The notes under the pieces: generated by a model
Database searches by the model: none
What the model was told of the DNA's origin: nothing
Seen by the model: only the letters and a program-made list of their open reading frames with translations
Made by a program: the position numbers and the translations under genes
Part shown: positions 46,721 through 58,299 of the stretch, piece after piece
How the letters are laid out: each line of letters opens with the position of its first letter
Numbering within the stretch: position 1 is the first letter of the stretch
Origin: Climacium dendroides
Lineage: Eukaryota > Streptophyta > Bryopsida > Hypnales > Climaciaceae
NCBI GenBank assembly: GCA_950106755.1
Contig: OX467083.1
Span: forward strand, 39,570,555-39,634,554
DNA: 64,000 nucleotides
Direction: 5' to 3'

Positions 46721-49700
46721 ACCTTAAAACTTAAATTGCATCCCATGAATGCAATGTTTGAAGTATTTTATTCTAAACATGTCCCAAAAACATGAATCAT
46801 AGGGCTTTGGATGTCGAAGCTTCCACTCTAATTTCTCTCAATATTTGTTCCAAAATAGTTTGGTTATAACAGTGAGGAGGACTTGGGCTGATGAGCAAGT
46901 TTCTGCAATTGAAAGCTTGGTATAACTTAAGGTAGAAGTACCTATTTTGGATAACTTAAGCATTTCAGTGTGTATGATTTGGGAAAGTCATGGAGGAACT
47001 AATTCAAGGTGTGCAAAAATAAGGTTGCCAAAGAATGCCAGAAAGAACGGAATTTTTTCTCTTAGAATGAATATTTTTTTGAACATAAAAGAGGATTTTT
47101 CATCTTAACCCATTCTGATTTCATAGACTCACTTGTTCTGGTTACCTTTGGCATTTTTTGCCAAGCCAAGAAAAAAGAGAGATGAATGGACAAGAAGGTA
47201 CAAACAGAGAATCTTGCTCCATAACCAGTGCATTCAACTATTGTCGACAATGGGTCAGCCTATGCAACCATCATAGGGGGCTTGTCCAAATTAGATTTTT
47301 CTAAGGTAAAAGCATCCAATTCCGTCCCTATATCTAATCCTTGCTCCATAGAGTGCCCTTAAAATGTCCCTAGAGTTCCATTAAAGTGTCTTACACATGT
47401 TTAATTTTGATTTGTTGATGCACTTGAAGAACACATAGTGAACTTTGATTTGCTGATAGCTGATTTTTGCGTAGTTCAGCTTTGGGTGCACCTATGGAAC
47501 AATTCCAGTGGTCTAGGCAACGAACACTTTGAAAAATCATAAAATTACACACAATGTCCGAAAAATCTATTTTTTTTAATATTTATGATTTTCACTTGCA
47601 TATACTACAAAAATATTATTTTTAGAGAAATATGCCTCTAACTATGCCAAATTGCTTAAAGTAACGATTTTGGGTGTTTCTATCTTACCTTAGCTTAGAA
47701 CTTTTCTCTCTTTTTTTTTTCTTCCTCTTCTTTTCCACAAAATGAAACAAATAGTTTAGGACTTTTTGTTCCTGTAGTGTTGCTTCAACATTGAGAGCAG
47801 AACTCAGGTTTTTTCTTCTTCTTGCAGACTGTTCAAAGCGGACATGAAAGTTCCCAACATCATGGTCATATTTGATTATCATCTACTTTCAGTACTCCGT
47901 ACTTCTGTCAATTGAGAACGTGTTGAGCCTTTCAGTACAAATGGGGAGTTCCGTATTCCTTTCAGGATTCAAACCAGGTCAAAGCAACTTCGGTAGGAAA
48001 TTCTGAGGAAGATATAAGTTAGATGATTCATATAAGTTGTGGGATATTCACTCATTGACTTTAATGTACTTGTTGATTGATAGGTGTAACTAAGTTGCCC
48101 CAAGTTTGTTGGCTTACACTTTCACAAGGTGGAATCTCCTCTTGCTGCTATAAAAGTCACATTATTCGCAGACTGTAGAATGATGATGATTACAGACTAG
48201 GTAACCTTCGAGCCGGTGGGAGGTGGTGAGTTCGTTAGAGGACGTAATGAGCTCTATCCCCGGATGAAAATTCATGTAATTGTTGCCTTCCTCGATGAAT
48301 ATCATGTGGTTACAAGTGAATTGTCCTACTCGTAGATGAAACGTTGTTGAATAGATAGATGCATACAATCGGAGCTAGTTAAGGGATGTATTTAGAGCAC
48401 ATTCAATCACTTTGTTTTTGTCTTTGAGCCAAATGTATAACCGATTATCAATTCGTGGTGAATAGAAGGGAGTGGCTTTGTTGAGCAATGTATTGTAGTT
48501 GAGACACATGTGTATGGGAAGCAACCCATTCTTGATCAATGCCCCATTTTGGTACAGTAGGGTGGTGTAATTCTATGTAAGAGGTGATTAACAATGATTA
48601 ATTGTGGCACAATTTTTGGCATAATTGTGGCACATTGTGATTGGCTACAAGAATCTCAATATTACAATGAACCCTTGTTGGATTTTGAAACCAGTCCTTG
48701 GTCAAAAATAGGAAGGTCTATATGACAAGTATGGATGGAACAAAATCTTCGGCTAAAAAGTTCATAGTAATTATGTTTTGAGAATAAAAATCTGAAAATT
48801 TATGGAAGCCTTATAAACTCTATATCTGCACATGAGAAAATTTCCCCATTGTTGAAATCTGCTGCCTTGCAGATATGTATATCTGCTTAAGTGGTCAGAA
48901 ATGGGTTGCGTCCCTCTAAAACTGCCAAAGGAAACTGAGTCTCCGAAAAAATTTAGAGTAAGTATATTGCCTCTGTAGCCATTTTATTACTGCAGAGAAC
49001 CTTCAGTTGTGGCTTGCTCAATAATGTTGTCCGATGTTGATCTGTGTATTGAATAATGCAATGTGTAACATTGGGATAAGCTTATAGTTGAGGAAGCAGT
49101 AGCCAGTCATTTAAGCAATTTCAGAGCAGATCGTGTGCAGTGCGCAGTATGAGGTGGTGGAAATTTTTCCCATGTAGGAAGATAGGATATATTGGGAGTA
49201 AAAAATTTCAGAATTTTATTCCAAAAAATTGAAATCCCTGTGAGTTTTGGGAGCCCAAAAGTGCACTTCACCAGTAGCCAATGTTTAGAGTCTTCCAATT
49301 TCAATCATTCAAAGACTACTTTCCCACGCACTACTTCCTATTTTCTTGCTCACTACTTTGGGACATGCATCATAATCTTATTAGTCCCAACCTCATAAAA
49401 GACCCCAAAAAAACAGATTCCAAGCTTCAGTTGGAAGTCTGTTCCAACCTCGCTTGGAAATACTACTGGTTGGTTACTGGACGTGGTTGACAATTAGTGC
49501 CTCAACCTTACACAAAATTGAGTTACTCACGCTCAGTGGAAAACTTCCCAATTAAGTTAAGACAGTACACTTCCTGCATGATTGCTCTGTCTCGATCTTG
49601 TTCAACTTGCTAATGCTGGGTCATTTAGTATGGCAGTACAAAAACTTAGTCCATGTTGTAAGTTAGTTTGGATCAAAAATTGTTGAATTGATAGCTACCT

Positions 49701-51579
49701 TCTATTGCAGTTAAAGGTAACTCTGCCTATGACAGGCGAACTCTGGATCAGCCTGTGACTATGAGTACGTGTCTGAAGTTAGAATTGCAGTCTGTAATAT
49801 TCTCTAGATTGCTCAACATGAAATTGACAGTTGAACATGATTGTGTCCTTAATTTCTGTTAAAAGATAGCAAAAACTTATGCTATCCCTCCAGATGGCTG
49901 CCTGAATCAAAGCAAACATATACACTGGTCTACATGTCTGACAATGACTTTCTAAAAACGACTTGCACCCACCCACCCACTCACTCATCCATCCATTGCA
50001 AATTTGCAACTTATGCACATACAGTGTGGATGTATTAATGAATTGTAGTTATGCTTTCATGCAGAGAAAGTATGATTAAACTGTGAAGCCAAATCAATTG
50101 ACAGAGTTCATGAGACTGCAATGAAATCATTTGCTTGACTAAGATTGTCCTAATGAAACTCCTAAACCGATGCAATAAATCTAGTGCACACTGATGGTGT
50201 GACAAGAACTCAGTGAGTGGAATCGTGGTGGATGTGGACTCTTGACTATTCATACTGGTGCACATGCTGCACTATAGGTATCCCTTTCGTATCATGGGCA
50301 ATGCAATTTTCTTCCATTTGTGTTTGAAAAGTGCAACTGAAGTAGAAACGAATTTAGCTTTCATGCACTCTCAGCAACTGAAGTGATGCCAAATGGGTGA
50401 GTTTGAGATTTGAGCACACTTGCGGTTGTAGTTGAGGTGTCAGAATTAAAAAGATATTAACCTTTAAAATGACAGGCTGTGATTTTGAAAGAATGGTTGA
50501 GAAAAAGTGGGTTTTGTATTTGGGGGGGAGGGGGTGTTTCAACCTACTGGACTGACTGACTTCTACACTGTATATGGCTTTGCCAAGCCACCACATTTCT
50601 GAAGGTTGCAAAGTCAGAACACTATTTATTGTTCAGTTTTATTTGCACTCACTGAACAAATTTTGGACAAAGAACAAGATCTGTGTCCTGCTTCAAGAAG
50701 ATTTTTTTAATTCTCCCTTGGACTGAAGGACAGACAAGGGGATGTTGTTTAAGGGTTAACTTTTGCTGTGCCATCAACTGCACAAAGTGAGTGTGCTGAA
50801 TTTTAACTTAACTTTATCATACATAGGCTTAGAGAGCTTCCTCAAAGAGGGCTCTTTGCCTTCAACTGAATAGAATAGAAAACTCATAATTTCACAGCCA
50901 GGGATGCTTTCTTGCTTATTTGTTTACCTATGCATAAGTTAAGATTGGCAGGTGGAAGTTGGAACTTGAAAGTTGGAACTTGGAACAAGTTATCTGTGGA
51001 GAGGCTCCCACTCTCTTGAAAGTTAAATCTTGGGTGCCACTTCAGTTTTTGCAATGAAATTCTGTTTGATTTGTTAAAAAGAAGAAAGAAGGGTTTGATC
51101 TGTTTGATTCATCTGTTTGATCTGTTTGATTTTACTGTTTGATTTGTGCGTTTTAAAAAAGTAGTTTATCATAACATAATAGTACCCAACTACCCTGGCA
51201 AATCCTTGTACTTTCAATTACTGGTCACACAAGCTTAAACCTTTTGCCAGAGTACTCCCTAATAGTTTCATGACGAGGACATCTACAATTGTATAATCAT
51301 TACCTTCACAGAATTGGTCCTAGAATTGGTCATGGCAGACTCCTGGCAAGAGTGTCAGGGATAAGCTTCATCGTCATTAACTTCAGCAAAAGTTAGCTTA
51401 CCACATGACTGTTTTGCTCAGTCAGTCAAACTCGAGAACGTTCAGTTCACTGAAATTCTTGTATTCGCTGATGCTAATTTATGTAAAGCTTATTTTTACC
51501 CTTCGTTTGGTTCAGTTGCAAAACGCAGACGTGAATGAGTCAGCCCTTTGAAGGTGGACAGCAATTGCTAACTACTGTA
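46721..51579. other. Intergenic, no gene recognised
   Basis: 4.9 kb without any frame I can relate to a protein family and no ordered splice signals. A short CCCA/TCCA simple repeat lies at 49968-49995. A possible TTAA-family right border (TTTAAGGG-TTAA) occurs at about 50749-50759. Confidence 0.4.
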
Positions 51580-51906
51580 GTAAGGTAGGAGGTTCTAGAA
51601 GCGCACAGGTTTTAAAAGCGCCCACCTCCTCATATGTACATCATTTGTTGTTTTTTCATATCTTTCAGCAATGTATGAATAGTGTACATTTTGTGAGGTG
51701 GGCAGTTTTAGAACCCTATGCCATTTCAACTTCAAAATTTCATGACTAATTTCACAAAGCTCCAAAAAATATGAAACAACTTGGGTTAGATGTCAATTTC
51801 ACTTGTCTTTCCAAGAAAATTTACTGAAAAATATTTCATGAAGCTTTGCCTCCCCAAAATTCAGTTCCAGCTCTTCGGTGTGCAATTCATGGACCTCCTA
51901 TCTTAA
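51580..51906. mobile_element. MITE, CTAAGGTAG-family variant
   Basis: The left end is GTAAGGTAGGAGGTTCTAGA followed by AGCGCAC. The right end on the other strand is TTAAGATAGGAGGTCCATGA followed by ATTGCAC. The interior CAAAAAATATGAAACAACTT and TGGGTTAGATG is shared with 54774-55193. Confidence 0.7.
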
Positions 51907-52623
51907 TAGGCAAAAATCTGTTCTTGGAAATTCTCAATTTTGACTACATTTCCATTTTTTCTTAATGCTGAAAAATTCCATGCACTTAAACCATTTCCAA
52001 TACATCCAATTGTTATGTTTGTTTGTTTTTCATAACTTTGAGTTTTTTTTTTTTCATCAATCCATTCCAAATCCTCTCTCGTTTTGTTGTGACCACCAGT
52101 ATTCCAAATGATTTCCAAAATTGTAGAAAAGAAAACTCTGGCCAGGGTGGGGGTTAACTTCCAGTCCGGTGTGGATGTGCATGCATTGACCCTAACCAAC
52201 CAGCTGCTGTGAGAATGTGGAATGTGGACTCCGAAATTTGGATCAAGCCAGTGAACACAGACTTGCAGAAACACCCTGTTTTTAACTCAGCAAATCTGAT
52301 AAAGCTTAGTAACTTGCCATTTTCTTTTCATCTATGGGAAGCTTAAGCTTAACTCTTTAACGTCTACGAAGACCAAAAATGGCCTACAATTTCAATAATG
52401 CTTGGGCTTTAATGGGATTCATTGTTCAGCTGCTTTACTTTTCATTAACTGTATGATAAGCTTACTATTGTTTTTGCAATACGGTCTTGAGTTGGATGAT
52501 TCTAAATGCATGACTCGCTTGTTCACTCGCTCATTTGCACCTTGCAAAGGCCCTAAATCCTTTTCATTAATGTTGACACTATGGGGATGCAGGGCAAAGG
52601 CACAAGTAAATAGTAATCCATGC
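51907..52623. other. Intergenic, possible TTAA-family left border
   Basis: Near 52350 the sequence TTAACTCTTTAACGTCTACG continues with AAGACCAAAAATGGCC. It resembles the left end of the MITE at 26608 (ACGAAGAAGTCCATATTTGG). A GGG-TTAA border at 52916-52922 could close it. No gene seen. Confidence 0.35.
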
Positions 52624-52801
52624 CACTAGAAGAAAATTTTGTTGCTCTCAACACAATTTATGTGATGTGTCTCTATTTTCTATAACATAAAAACATCAAT
52701 TTTAACACAAATTTTATGTTGAAATTGATGTTTTTACATTATAAAAAAACAAAAACACATCACATAAATTGCGTTGAGAGCAACAAAATTTTCTTCTAGT
52801 A
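52624..52801. mobile_element. Near-palindromic CACTA-like MITE
   Basis: The left arm is CACTAGAAGAAAATTTTGTT followed by GCTCTCAACACAATTTATG. The right arm on the other strand is TACTAGAAGAAAATTTTGTT followed by GCTCTCAACGCAATTTATG. The arms run about 80 bp with few mismatches, leaving almost no loop. The CACTA start and GAAGAAAA fit plant CACTA termini. A clean 3-bp target duplication is not seen. Confidence 0.75.
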
Positions 52802-53269
52802 AGTGCCATTTTGTGAAAATTTGCTACACTATTGAACATTCAATTCAACACTTTTAATTGCCAAGCATATTGTATTATTGTATCAGAAACCGTAGACCAA
52901 TTCTCAGGGTTAAATCTTTCCAAGAATAGCTGTGACAGAAATCTGAACTCTGTCATGTATTCGGTGTCAAAAAAAAGCTGACATCACTGACAGACTAACT
53001 AGTAGTAGCAAGTCACTGTGAATAGTAATGCAAACTCCAAGTATCGATCTGAATTCCAAGTTCAGTTAATTTACCTCCAAATAATCGTACATATAATTTC
53101 TTTTTTCTTCTTTTCTGATCAATCCAGAATCCAGAGCCTCACCCATCTGGTTCACTCAGTAATTATGCATCATGCAAGAAGGACAAAGCAGACTAGGGGA
53201 GAAAGTTGCTAGGAAGCAGGATCTTACTTGGACTTGGAAGAAAACAAGCTTTCAACCAACTTTAAATCA
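52802..53269. other. Intergenic, no feature recognised
   Basis: No gene or repeat border assigned. Confidence 0.4.
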
Positions 53270-53480
53270 GAAGCTCAGAGCCGCGGCGGGCGGGCAGTTG
53301 TCAATGAGCAATCTCAAGCTTGGCTCATTGATGTATCTTTTCGACAGTAGTCAGTCAGAGAGTGTCAGTCTGCCAGGAGGCGGGTTGCCAAACCCTAGGC
53401 GGAGAGAAACCGAGGTGCACCCCCCCCAATTTCGGTCAGGTCAGGCTCAGGTCAGGCTCACTCTGACATTTGAATATATT
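53270..53480. other. GC-rich island with telobox-like AAACCCTAG
   Basis: In a kilobase-scale AT-rich region this short stretch has CCGCGGCGGGCGGGC at 53281, AAACCCTAG near 53391 and a duplicated GGTCAGGCTCA near 53440-53460. It looks like an old promoter or 5' leader, but no coding exon follows that I can recognise. Confidence 0.35.
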
Positions 53481-54411
53481 ATATATATGTGCACCTTCAA
53501 CTGTTCATTTTCTTTTTCTTTTCAAGAGCATGACACAGTGAGTGTTGAGAAGGTAACTTAGGGTGCATTTGCAATTAGAATCTGGTCGAGAAGTAGGTCT
53601 AAATTCGTTCCTAAGACAGTCAGTAACAACACTCTTTTAACAGACTTTTAATGCCACACTTTCGTGTAATATTATGATCTTTGAATGAAGAAAAAAAGGA
53701 CTTTTCAAAGTTCTTGTTGTAGTGGAAGCACACTGTGTGGATTCAATGCTTGGTTGGCGATTGTCAGGCAAATGATCAGGGCATGAGATTTGGGTGGTGA
53801 GTAAGCGAAGTTAAGCTCACTTTGATGCTTAAGTTATGCTTCATCACTGCACTACTGCAGCAGGATGGTCTGAATGGCTTCTTTGTTTACATGATTGTGA
53901 AAAGTAATGTGTGCATGGCCAACTGGCATTGGATCTACCATCGGTACTGAGTACTTGAGTTGAGAAATGCTGTGAAGCAATTAGCAATAAGTAAGTGAAG
54001 TTAAGTTGAGGTGCCTGGGTCGTAGTTGACAATGTAGCACACCTACAACGCAAGTACAATTTTCTACATTTGTGCTTGACTGCATGAGCGCTGCCTTACC
54101 TGCAAAAGACTGACATGAGTTCAGTAACTCACCTGTGCCATTAAAGCTTGTGTTCGTCACTGTGGTTTCTTAACAGAGTTACTGAGGAGAACAATAAATA
54201 TCATAAGCTCTAGAACTTATTCACACTCAGGCAGTTTGTATGCTTAGCTTGAGCATGCCTGTCTACGTTGTGGAATTGACATGTAGTGACTTTGCATGTT
54301 CTTGTCAGGTGCATGCTATCGGAATATCTTGTGTGAATTGGAAAGACCTTTTCAGCTTTTTTTCTTTGTGTAAGGTAGCTGACTCGTTTTGGATCAGGCA
54401 CCCATTTTTTT
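53481..54411. other. Intergenic, no gene recognised
   Basis: Short frames only. A GTGTAAGGTAGCTGAC phrase at 54369 resembles a CTAAGGTAG-family end. Confidence 0.4.
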
Positions 54412-54548
54412 GCTAAGGTAGTCTTCTATTGTAGCAACCATTTAGGCCTACCCAACTCATTGTTTAGATATTTCAAACAACATGTCATTCTTTCTTAGAT
54501 AGGGGTCACATTTAGAACGTGGTCGTTTTTAGAGCAAACTACCTTAGT
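54412..54548. mobile_element. Short MITE, CTAAGGTAG family
   Basis: The left end is GCTAAGGTAGTCTTCTATTG. The right end on the other strand is ACTAAGGTAGTTTGCTCTAA followed by AAACGACC. At about 137 bp it is similar in size to the 2412-2555 copy. Confidence 0.7.
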
Positions 54549-54773
54549 GAGGTTTGATATGTTTTTGATCAGATGTAGTTCAGGTGACTCAAGAATATGT
54601 TGAATGGAATCTTCATTGAAAAATTTATGATAATTTTGTCTTTGAAGAAAAAATTATAAAATAATGTAAAATCCTTCCAAAATCTATTTCTCTAAACAAG
54701 GAAAATTTTCCCCGCACCATTCCCACATTGAAGATATACTCATTCTCTTCCCCTCACTATTCTATTACTACAG

Positions 54774-55193
54774 ATAAGATAGGAGGCTCGAAATATGAGC
54801 GGGCATTAAGAACTGCCCATATAGGTGGTTGTGAATGGATATGAAGTGGTTCTTAAATGGACCTTTGTAGTCCTTGAATGAATGGAAAGAATAAAAAACA
54901 TTGTTAATGACAAGAGCCAATTATACTCTTTGCTTTCCCATTTATCTTCAGAAGTTGCAAGTGAACAATTCATGGAAGCCCTAGGGACATAAATAGGAAC
55001 CTATACCACATCTCTTTTGAAAATTCATAACTAATTCAAAAATGATCCAAAAAATATGAAACAACTTGGGTTAGATGCAAATTCCTCTTTTCTTTCGAGG
55101 AAAATTTACAAGATAAAAATGTTGAGAAGTTTCACCTGCCCAAAATTCAGTTTCACTCCTTACATGCTCGCTTTATGGATCGACTACCTTATG
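54774..55193. mobile_element. MITE, CTAAGGTAG-family variant
   Basis: The left end is ATAAGATAGGAGGCTCGAAA followed by TATGAGCGGGC. The right end on the other strand is ATAAGGTAGTCGATCCATAA followed by AGCGAGC. The interior aligns to 46301-46720 and 51580-51906. Confidence 0.7.
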
Positions 55194-55483
55194 TTAAATT
55201 GCTTAAGTTACCAATTGAAGACTGTTGTTGTCATGGTCTCTGTTTCTAACTAGGCATTCGTGTGTGCAATAAACAAAACCATGTATAAAATCTATTTTTT
55301 GGGGGTGCAGTTGGACTTAAACTCCATTTGAAAAGGATGAGACAGTGCACAACTGATTCCAAAGGCAGTCAGTGCATACACGTGCGAATCAGCACTAAAA
55401 ATAATAGATGAAAGTTTTTTCAAGCCTAAATTTTCTGCTTCAGTTTTAAAACTGTTTTCATGGGTAATCCATTAGTAAGCGTT

Positions 55484-56075
55484 TTAACCCTGAACTGAAC
55501 CCTGGAGCGTGTGGACTCTTCTCCAAGAATTGACGATTTGGAGAAAATCATTATAAAGTGCTATTTGGAAGAATATTGTAGAAGTGATATACAAAGGAAA
55601 GTTGTAGGTTTTGAGTTTTAGATTCCATCTGTATGGTTAGATTCACCAATGCTATCACCGATATTCAAAATCTATAAATTTGGAAAGGACAATTTCAAAA
55701 TTCCTTCGAAATTTGATTACAGGCAAAATATTATCATTTTTGGAGCAAAACTTATTGGAATGGATTCAAAATGAGGTTCTCTTGACATGGTGATTTTTTG
55801 AAATTTTTGTGTTCTTTACATCTATGATCTCATTTTTGCAAACCTAATTTTGAACTAGAGTCAATGCAATTTGACCACTTGACACACTTCCGCATTTGTA
55901 ATTTTAGAAAAAATTGTATTTTAGAAATACCAAATCCAACCATTAGATAAGACAAGAAATTGATAAAGTATCACCAAAAATTAGGATGACTTTCATCCGA
56001 ACAGGAATGAGACAAAAACAAGAACTTTAATTTGTTCATTGTTCAAAAAATAGATGTCGAAGTGCTATAATGGAT
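55484..56075 (-). mobile_element. 592-bp TTAA-bounded element, copy 2 (reverse)
   Basis: The left border is TTAA-CCCTGAACTGAACCC at 55484. It aligns end to end with the reverse complement of 3966-4557, including GGACTCTTCTCcAAGAATTG, CCAATGCTATCACC and GACTAGAGTC-type interior phrases. The far end (about 56075) is decayed. Confidence 0.7.
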
Positions 56076-56483
56076 TGGTGATCATGGAAATCATCCATTT
56101 TGATACCATGGGAATCATTGGTCTAAAAAACTTCAAAACCACTCATTAGAAGCCAAAATGTTGTAGAAGATCTTTCCTTTTCATACAAAATTCTGAAGAT
56201 GAATAGTTGCACTTTTGTCCTACTGAAAGATTCTCTGTCATTCTTCTTAATCCTTCTTTTTTAGAACAAATGAAAAAAGACACACATTTGTTAAACACTT
56301 GAAACTAAAGGTGTGAAATAAGTGGTTGCAACCATGTTAAATGGCTAATTTGGCAAAGTTCCCATTGTTCCTATTGTCTTGAGAATTCCCACTTGAAACT
56401 CGTAGTCTTGCTATGGCCCCAAAAATCATCTAACGCTACTCCCTAATCAAAGACCATTTTTAAAGAGGCAGCAATAAGCATTA

Positions 56484-57682
56484 TTAATCCCTAAAGTCCT
56501 AAGGCCTCTTTTCCACCCAAAACCCACTTAAAATTGCTATTTCTATAGCAATGAGCAAAAAAGTTTTGAAAAAGTTTTTTTTTCATATCTAACTGTAGGA
56601 TCTTGTACTGGACTAGTGGAAGAATGTATGGCAAAAATTTTACAAACTTTGACCATGTAGATTGCAAGATATTTGTGTTTAAAGTGAAGAAAACAATTTT
56701 TTTTGCACCTTGCTCAACTACATTATTTGGCTTTAAACCTTCATAACTTATCATTTTTACTCTATTGATTTTGAATTTATAATTTTATATGATAAAGAAT
56801 TGAGTTGAGAGTCTAGGATTTATTTATTTATTTTTAAAAACATTTAATTTTCATTCATTAAAAAATTGTTAAGTAGAAGTAGGATCAAGACTGAAGGAAA
56901 ATTTAAATTGTTAATAGCTTTAAGATGGAATTGAAATATACTAATTTCAACAGTGAAATTGTTCTAGCAAGACATCTTAACCTTGTGAAACTTTTTTTTT
57001 TTTAAATTGTGAAAATTGAAGTCAGAAATGAATTCTACAAAGTTATTTTTTCTACAAGATGCTGTAATTGCTTGAAAAACAAGATTGTTCATAACTTTCT
57101 TATAACAAATCCAAATGGAATGAATTAAAGCTTGCCATGTACATAAAAGTATAATCTATACAAAACAAACTTTTAAAATATTTTACTTTAAGATTTTTTG
57201 AAGGTTTTTTTTACCCGATGAGTGAAAAAAGGGCTTTTTGTTCCATAACTTTTGCTCCTAAGCTCCAATTGAAAAATAAAAAATTATGTTTTTAGAAAGC
57301 TAATGTGTTTTTCCATCTTCTCAAAAAGATTCAAAAAATTACAACAAATATTGAGACCATAGGAACCTGTCCAAAATCCATTTTGTCTCCCAAGGGAACA
57401 TTGAGACTTTAGGCACGGTTGTCATATCGGATGGAATCTCACTGTTCACGGACAGAATCGGACCGATTAGGGTTGATTGGCTGTGAACTTCAAAGGCTTA
57501 TAACTTTTGCAAAAATACTTCAAATCGGGCAAATGAGATGTTTTTAGGCATCTACAGTTTCTGTAGTATTTTTGCAAAAGTTATAAGCCTCTGAAGTTTG
57601 CAGCTGGTCAACCCTAATCGGTCCGATTCTATCCGTGAACAGTGAGATTCCGTTCGATGTGACAACCGTAACTTTAGGGCTT
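56484..57682 (-). repeat. Long AT-rich TTAA-end repeat, reverse copy, with nested hAT-like MITE
   Basis: The left border is TTAA-TCCCTAAAGTCC at 56484. The right border, once the nested element is ignored, is ACTTTAGGGCTTAA near 57682. The minus-strand frame 56491-56754 aligns in frame with plus-strand 59043-59252 of the neighbouring copy. Confidence 0.6.
57414..57670. mobile_element. hAT-like palindromic MITE with 8-bp target duplication
   Basis: The left end is CACGGTTGTCATATCGGATG and the right end on the other strand is TACGGTTGTCACATCGAACG. The arms stay nearly identical for about 105 bp (GAATCTCACTGTTCACGGA, AATCGGACCGATTAGGGTTG, GGCTTATAACTTTTGCAAAA). The flanks are exact ACTTTAGG at 57406-57413 and 57671-57678. 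The 8-bp duplication points to the hAT superfamily. Confidence 0.85.
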
Positions 57683-58299
57683 AAGCATAATATATAGAGA
57701 GTATGATGATATAGTATTAATAAATTCAATATTGTATAATTGAGACATTCTTAAATTTGATGTATCTATTTGCTTTGAATGCAACCTTTTGTAGCTAATA
57801 TGACATGAGCATTCAATCACATGATAAGATTGTTTAATTTTGATGTAAGTAAAATTATTAAAAATATTATATGGACTAAAAGTGAGCTTAAAAAACAAAG
57901 AGAACTCCTACACACATAGATAGATATTGTAAACAAAAATTTGGAGAACTAATTTGGTATTGGGATAGTTGCATTGTATTTCAATGTATTACTTTTCACT
58001 ATATCTACAAATTTCAAGTCTTCAAATCATCACATATCAATTTGTAACCATCTATTTTATAAAAGAAGTTTATACAAATAGATCATCATATCATTTTTTT
58101 TAAATTTGAAAGAAAATTATCTTTTGTAATTTAAGTGAAGCATTTAGGAAACAACTCTTTTATTATCACACTACTTCAATTTACTCCAAATTTAAAAAGC
58201 TTCAAAGAAAAATAGATTGTAAATGAAAATTTTGAATGTTTCTATAAGAAAAATCCTTTACATGGGATTTATAGTGAAACACTAAATTAAAAATTGGAT
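57683..58299. other. AT-rich intergenic, no feature recognised
   Basis: No gene or clear border between two repeat copies. Confidence 0.4.

Noticed and set aside
48162..48368. Minus-strand open frame in the 48-kb intergenic block
   Set aside because: No recognisable domain, splice context or repeat support; probably chance.
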